NCBI RefSeq assembly: GCF_030182585.1
Contig: NZ_JARXOW010000001.1
Location: 1,426,001 to 1,490,000 of the forward strand
DNA: 64,000 nucleotides
DNA from: Pedobacter faecalis
GTDB taxonomy: Bacteria; Bacteroidota; Bacteroidia; Sphingobacteriales; Sphingobacteriaceae
Direction: 5' to 3'
The notes beneath the pieces are model-generated. The model did no database searches and was not told where the DNA came from. It saw only the letters and a program-made list of their open reading frames with translations. Positions 59,974-64,000 of the stretch are shown here, in pieces (positions within the stretch are counted from its first letter, which is position 1; each line of letters opens with the position of its first letter). The translations under genes and the position numbers were made by a program.

Positions 59974-61381
59974 TCTTGCGGCCGGTTAAATAATAGACCG
60001 GAATTCCGATTAACATAATCACAACACCCCATCCGCATGTGCTTGTCTTAAATATCAGCAAGGCAATGCATAGTGCGGATGCGGTGATGATATAGAAGGC
60101 AGGAAGAAAGGGATAGCCAAACGCTTTATAGGGCCGCTCGGCCTCTGGCATTTTCCGCCTTAAGATAAAAATGCCGTATATAGTCAGAATATAAAAGACG
60201 AGCACGATAATCACCACAAAATCGAGCAATGCGCCGTATTTCCCGGTGAGACATAGTACGGAGGCCCAAACACTTTGTACCCACAATGCGCGTCCGGGTA
60301 CATCTGCTGAATTTAGACGTGCTGCCTGTTTGAAAAACAACCCGTCTTTGGCCATAGTGTAATATACCCTAGCCCCTGCCATAATAAGTCCGTTGTTGCA
60401 CGCAAAGGTGGATATCATAATCATGAGGGCAATAATGACGGTTCCTGCAGGCCCGAAAATTGACTGAGCGGCCACTACTGCAACCCGGTCAGATTTTGCT
60501 GTGGCTATTTCGTTCAGGGGAAGAACGGAGATATACATCAGGTTGGCCAGGATATAAATCACACTGACGATAAAAGTTCCAAGAAAGAGGCTTAATCCGA
60601 CGTTGCGCTGGGGATTTTTGATTTCTCCGGCAATAAAAGTAACTCCGTTCCAGGCGTCGCTGGAAAAAAGGGAACCTACCATAGCTGCAGCAATACCTGA
60701 CACAAGGAGGGTACCGCTCACATCTGCCCAACTCAGGGAGCTGGTGTCGAAAGCACGTGGCTGCCAGGCGTCGGCCCAGTTGGCATTCCATACTTCGGAA
60801 CTTGCTGCCAGGCTGAATCCAAAAACAATGAGACCAAATAGTGATAATATCTTAATGATGGTGAGGATAGTCTGCAGCATCTTACTGTTTTTAACTCCCC
60901 TGCTGTTCAGATAAGTAAGCAGCACAATAGTGATGATAGATACGATCTGGGCGGCATTGAGCTGGAAGGAGCCTGCTGTCCAGAGAATATTTTCATCGCT
61001 GAAAGGTTCGTAGAGGTATGCGGCAAACTTTGAAAATGCGACGCCGACCGCTGCAATGGTTCCGGTTTGTATGACAGCGAAGAGACTCCAACCATACAAG
61101 AAGGCTATGAGTTTGTTGTAAGCTTCTTTTAGGTAGATGTATTGTCCACCGGCTTTTGGAAACATTGCACTTAGCTCACCATAACTGACTGCGGCGATCA
61201 TGGTAATAACCGCTGTGAGAACCCATACGAGTATCAGCCAGCCCGCCGAACCTACATTGCGTGCGATATCCGCACTGACAATAAAGATGCCCGACCCTAT
61301 CATGGATCCGACTACAAGCATGGTTCCGTCGAGTAACCCAAGTTCTCTTTTAAACGTGCCGTCGTGCGACTGTGCTTCCAT
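59966..61381 (-). CDS. APC superfamily amino-acid permease
   Basis: This 471-residue transporter has 12 or more spans and the APC start pattern LGLLDGTMLVVGSMIGSGIF (unwound helix with GSGIF). It also has SYGELSAMFPKAGGQYIYLK (the conserved FPxxGGxYxY), KNSKMLQTILTIIKIL and a helix-8 NDAWNGVTF-like block (FSSDAWNGVTFIAGEIKNPQ). It should import or exchange amino acids, probably driven by protons or by antiport. Substrate residues do not allow a precise call (alanine/serine or a broad range would fit). The gene is monocistronic and convergent with the lipoprotein. Confidence 0.9.
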   Translation of the reverse strand: MEAQSHDGTFKRELGLLDGTMLVVGSMIGSGIFIVSADIARNVGSAGWLILVWVLTAVITMIAAVSYGELSAMFPKAGGQYIYLKEAYNKLIAFLYGWSLFAVIQTGTIAAVGVAFSKFAAYLYEPFSDENILWTAGSFQLNAAQIVSIITIVLLTYLNSRGVKNSKMLQTILTIIKILSLFGLIVFGFSLAASSEVWNANWADAWQPRAFDTSSLSWADVSGTLLVSGIAAAMVGSLFSSDAWNGVTFIAGEIKNPQRNVGLSLFLGTFIVSVIYILANLMYISVLPLNEIATAKSDRVAVVAAQSIFGPAGTVIIALMIMISTFACNNGLIMAGARVYYTMAKDGLFFKQAARLNSADVPGRALWVQSVWASVLCLTGKYGALLDFVVIIVLVFYILTIYGIFILRRKMPEAERPYKAFGYPFLPAFYIITASALCIALLIFKTSTCGWGVVIMLIGIPVYYLTGRKTS

Positions 61382-61536
61382 ATGTTTGTTTGCTAAAACT
61401 ACCTTTATTGAATATTTTCTGGGCTAATATATTTAAAAGTCAGTTAAGTTCAATGCGACTGTATGTGAATCATTTTTAGCATAAATCGGACGGATTGGAC
61501 CGCCGAAATAAATATTTGCGGTCGGAGCCTCAAAAA

Positions 61537-61568
61537 TTTGGTAATTACGCAAACACCGCTATTTTTGC
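61537..61568 (+). promoter_or_regulatory. Housekeeping promoter of the pyrophosphatase gene
   Basis: TTTG (61537-61540) and TATTTTTGC (61560-61568) are separated by exactly 19 nt. The transcript would have a leader of about 100 nt before the ATG at 61673. No riboswitch-like structure was recognised in it. Confidence 0.7.
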
Positions 61569-61672
61569 AATAGCCCATCACCCCGTATTCGATTGATTTT
61601 CTTTTGAATAGAGGGTAGGGCTAAAACAACCAAATATCTAAAGACCTATCAGAAATTTAAACGAGAACATTT

Positions 61673-63964
61673 ATGGAGTTTTTACAACAGAATTTAATTT
61701 ATCTCATCCCTGCACTGGGGCTTGCGGGTATTGTGGTGATGGCGGTTAAAAGTGCCTGGGTAAACAAGCAGGATGCGGGCGACAAAAACATGCAGGAACT
61801 GGCCGGCTACATCGCCGACGGCGCAATGGCTTTTCTGAAAGCGGAATGGCGTGTCCTGAGCATTTTTGTACTTGTTACGGCTGCTCTCCTGGCCTATTCG
61901 GGCACAGTGCATGAGATAAACGGAGTAGAACTCCACTCTAGCTGGATTATTTCCATTGCCTTTATTATCGGTGCTGTTTTTTCAGCTACGGCTGGCTACA
62001 TCGGCATGAAGGCTGCGACCAAAGCGAATGTACGAACCACGCAAGCTGCCCGTACAAGTTTAAAGCAGGCCTTGAAGGTATCGTTTACCGGCGGTGCTGT
62101 AATGGGACTTGGTGTAGCAGGACTGGCTATTTTTGGTTTGGGAGGTCTGTTTATTGTATTCCTGAACATTTTCGATGTTGTTGAAGCAAACAGCACGCAA
62201 ATGAAGACCGCTATTGAGGTGCTGACCGGCTTTTCACTTGGCGCAGAGTCGATAGCCTTGTTTGCCCGTGTGGGTGGTGGTATATACACCAAAGCCGCTG
62301 ATGTGGGTGCCGATCTGGTGGGTAAGGTGGAAGCTGGTATCCCGGAAGACGATGTGAGAAACCCTGCGACCATTGCTGACAATGTGGGTGATAACGTAGG
62401 TGACGTGGCAGGTATGGGTGCCGATCTCTTCGGATCTTATGTGGCAACTATACTGGCGACGATGGTTTTGGGACAGGAAATTCAGGTAACTGACGATTAC
62501 AATGGCATGTCGCCCGTTTTATTGCCAATGGTTATCTGCGGGCTCGGCATTATCTTTTCGATCATAGGTACATGGTTCGTCCGCATCAAGGGTGAGGATT
62601 CCAATGTTCAGAATGCATTGAACCTGGGCAACTGGGGTTCTATAGTCATTACGGCTATTGCTTCGTTTTTTGTTGTGAAAGGGATGTTACCTGAACAGCT
62701 TCACTTACGCGGTGTGGATTTTTCAAGTCTGGATGTGTTTTATTCCATTATCGTCGGTTTGGTTGTAGGCACGCTGATGAGTATTATCACGGAATATTAC
62801 ACCGCGATGGGTAAAGGACCTGTGAATTCTATCATTCAGCAGTCGGGCACGGGGCATGCTACGAATATTATCGGAGGCTTGTCTGTGGGTATGAAATCTA
62901 CCGTGGCCCCTATCCTGGTGCTTGCGGGGGGAATAATTCTTTCCTATGCTTTTGCCGGACTTTACGGAGTGGCTATTGCAGCCGCTGGTATGATGGCCAC
63001 TACGGCTATGCAGTTGGCGATTGATGCGTTCGGACCGATTGCCGATAACGCAGGCGGAATTGCAGAGATGAGCCAACTTCCTCCTGAGGTGCGCGAGCGC
63101 ACCGATAATCTGGATGCGGTTGGCAATACCACTGCTGCAACAGGAAAGGGCTTTGCAATCGCCTCGGCAGCACTTACATCCCTGGCATTGTTTGCCGCTT
63201 TTGTCGGTGTTGCGGGGATATCGGCCATCGATATTTATAAAGCACCGGTGCTGGCGGGCTTGTTTGTCGGCGCTATGATACCGTTTATATTCTCCGCATT
63301 ATGCATTGCAGCCGTGGGTAAAGCCGCTATGGATATGGTTAGGGAGGTTCGCAGACAGTTTCGTGATATCCCCGGTATTATGGAGTACAAAGCTAAACCG
63401 GAATATGAAAAATGCGTCGCCATATCGACTAATGCTTCTATCCGTGAGATGATGCTGCCGGGCGCTATCGCGATCCTGGTTCCGATTATCGTGGGATTCG
63501 GTTTCAAAGGTGTATTCCCGGAAGTAAGTTCGGCAGAAATTCTGGGCGGACTTTTAGCCGGAGTTACCGTATCGGGCGTATTGATGGGGATTTTCCAGAG
63601 CAATGCTGGCGGTGCATGGGATAACGCAAAAAAATCGTTCGAAAAGGGTGTTGAAATTAATGGGGAGATGCACTTCAAAAAATCTGAACCACATAAAGCT
63701 TCCGTAACGGGCGACACTGTTGGTGATCCTTTTAAAGATACTTCTGGACCTTCAATGAATATCCTGATCAAACTTATGTCGATTGTCTCCCTGGTTATTG
63801 CACCTTATATTGCTGTATCTGCGAGTGAGCGGCTATCTATGCAAGCTCCAGTGATGCAACTTGAAAAAAGCATGCATTCGATGCAAAAACAGCTAGAAAA
63901 ACAAATGGATTCGTTAGAAAGAGCTGTACAAGCTTCGTTGCCGGACGAAACGGACGCTCAATAG
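61673..63964 (+). CDS. hppA: Membrane-bound pyrophosphatase, K+-dependent, ion-pumping
   Basis: This 763-residue protein with about 16 spans has the diagnostic active-site block ([20 protein letters not shown], then [20 protein letters not shown]). [10 protein letters not shown] carries Ala488 and Gly491, the pair that marks K+-dependent enzymes (K+-independent ones have Lys and Thr there). It hydrolyses pyrophosphate in the cytoplasm and pumps H+ or Na+ across the inner membrane; the K+-dependent clade includes many Na+ pumps, so Na+ is possible. It is slightly longer than many relatives because of a Gln/Met/Lys-rich coiled tail ([20 protein letters not shown]). It has its own promoter. Confidence 0.95.
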   Translation: MEFLQQNLIYLIPALGLAGIVVMAVKSAWVNKQDAGDKNMQELAGYIADGAMAFLKAEWRVLSIFVLVTAALLAYSGTVHEINGVELHSSWIISIAFIIGAVFSATAGYIGMKAATKANVRTTQAARTSLKQALKVSFTGGAVMGLGVAGLAIFGLGGLFIVFLNIFDVVEANSTQMKTAIEVLTGFSLGAESIALFARVGGGIYTKAADVGADLVGKVEAGIPEDDVRNPATIADNVGDNVGDVAGMGADLFGSYVATILATMVLGQEIQVTDDYNGMSPVLLPMVICGLGIIFSIIGTWFVRIKGEDSNVQNALNLGNWGSIVITAIASFFVVKGMLPEQLHLRGVDFSSLDVFYSIIVGLVVGTLMSIITEYYTAMGKGPVNSIIQQSGTGHATNIIGGLSVGMKSTVAPILVLAGGIILSYAFAGLYGVAIAAAGMMATTAMQLAIDAFGPIADNAGGIAEMSQLPPEVRERTDNLDAVGNTTAATGKGFAIASAALTSLALFAAFVGVAGISAIDIYKAPVLAGLFVGAMIPFIFSALCIAAVGKAAMDMVREVRRQFRDIPGIMEYKAKPEYEKCVAISTNASIREMMLPGAIAILVPIIVGFGFKGVFPEVSSAEILGGLLAGVTVSGVLMGIFQSNAGGAWDNAKKSFEKGVEINGEMHFKKSEPHKASVTGDTVGDPFKDTSGPSMNILIKLMSIVSLVIAPYIAVSASERLSMQAPVMQLEKSMHSMQKQLEKQMDSLERAVQASLPDETDAQ

Positions 63965-64000
63965 CGATAGTTTAAGAAAACAAAGGGGGTTTTGAGACAA

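Overview
The window is chromosomal DNA from a Bacteroidota bacterium, most likely a soil or freshwater member of the Sphingobacteriaceae (Pedobacter-like). Evidence for this: two SusC/SusD pairs, a sigma/FecR/STN-TonB receptor circuit, DUF4998, DUF4959/DUF5000, DUF6266 and DUF4142 proteins, and promoters of the TTTG - 19 nt - TAnnTTTGC type. The genus is an inference. No insertion sequence, prophage, CRISPR array or rRNA was seen.

Layout. 1-9 kb: a polysaccharide-utilisation locus with the start of a GH97 glycosidase, an AraC regulator, two lipoproteins with discoidin-like ends, SusD and SusC. 9-10.3 kb: two short Crp/Fnr-like regulators. 10.4-22.4 kb: a second locus reading leftward (ECF sigma, FecR, STN-type SusC, SusD, an S9 peptidase, a GH2 enzyme); its distal part is clearly AT-richer than its surroundings. 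22.8-32 kb: DUF6266, a second GH2, a PHP-like hydrolase, a PAS histidine kinase, a LamG-like protein, a DUF1080 protein and a DUF6263-like protein. 32-40.6 kb: two convergent operons that together look like a cell-surface polysaccharide system (GAF kinase, YaiO barrel and an unknown protein, against receiver, HEAT protein, family 2 glycosyltransferase and LTA-synthase-like transferase). 40.6-45.7 kb: an acidic protein, two DUF4142 lipoproteins, an MFS exporter and a hybrid histidine kinase. 45.8-48.6 kb: an accessory patch with an XRE/ImmA-IrrE antitoxin gene broken by two lesions, an intact DUF4411 PIN-like toxin gene, tRNA-Ala and small unknown genes. 48.8-59 kb: a Ser/Thr phospho-signalling and cell-wall operon. 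59-64 kb: a lipoprotein, an amino-acid permease and a membrane pyrophosphatase.

The strongest candidate for an undescribed system is 48.8-59.0 kb. Its order is FHA-like protein, 32-residue membrane peptide, PP2C phosphatase with an outer domain, a single-chain SEDS (FtsW/RodA) glycosyltransferase fused to a class B penicillin-binding protein, a second FHA protein, and two membrane-anchored Ser/Thr kinases. This closely parallels the actinobacterial fhaA-fhaB-pstP-rodA-pbpA-pknA-pknB operon, but here rodA and pbpA are one gene and an SH3-like tail stands where PASTA repeats would be. Second is the split polysaccharide cluster at 32-40.6 kb. Third is the toxin gene whose antitoxin has lost its protease centre.

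All calls come from reading the sequence and from recall of family signatures; no database search was run.
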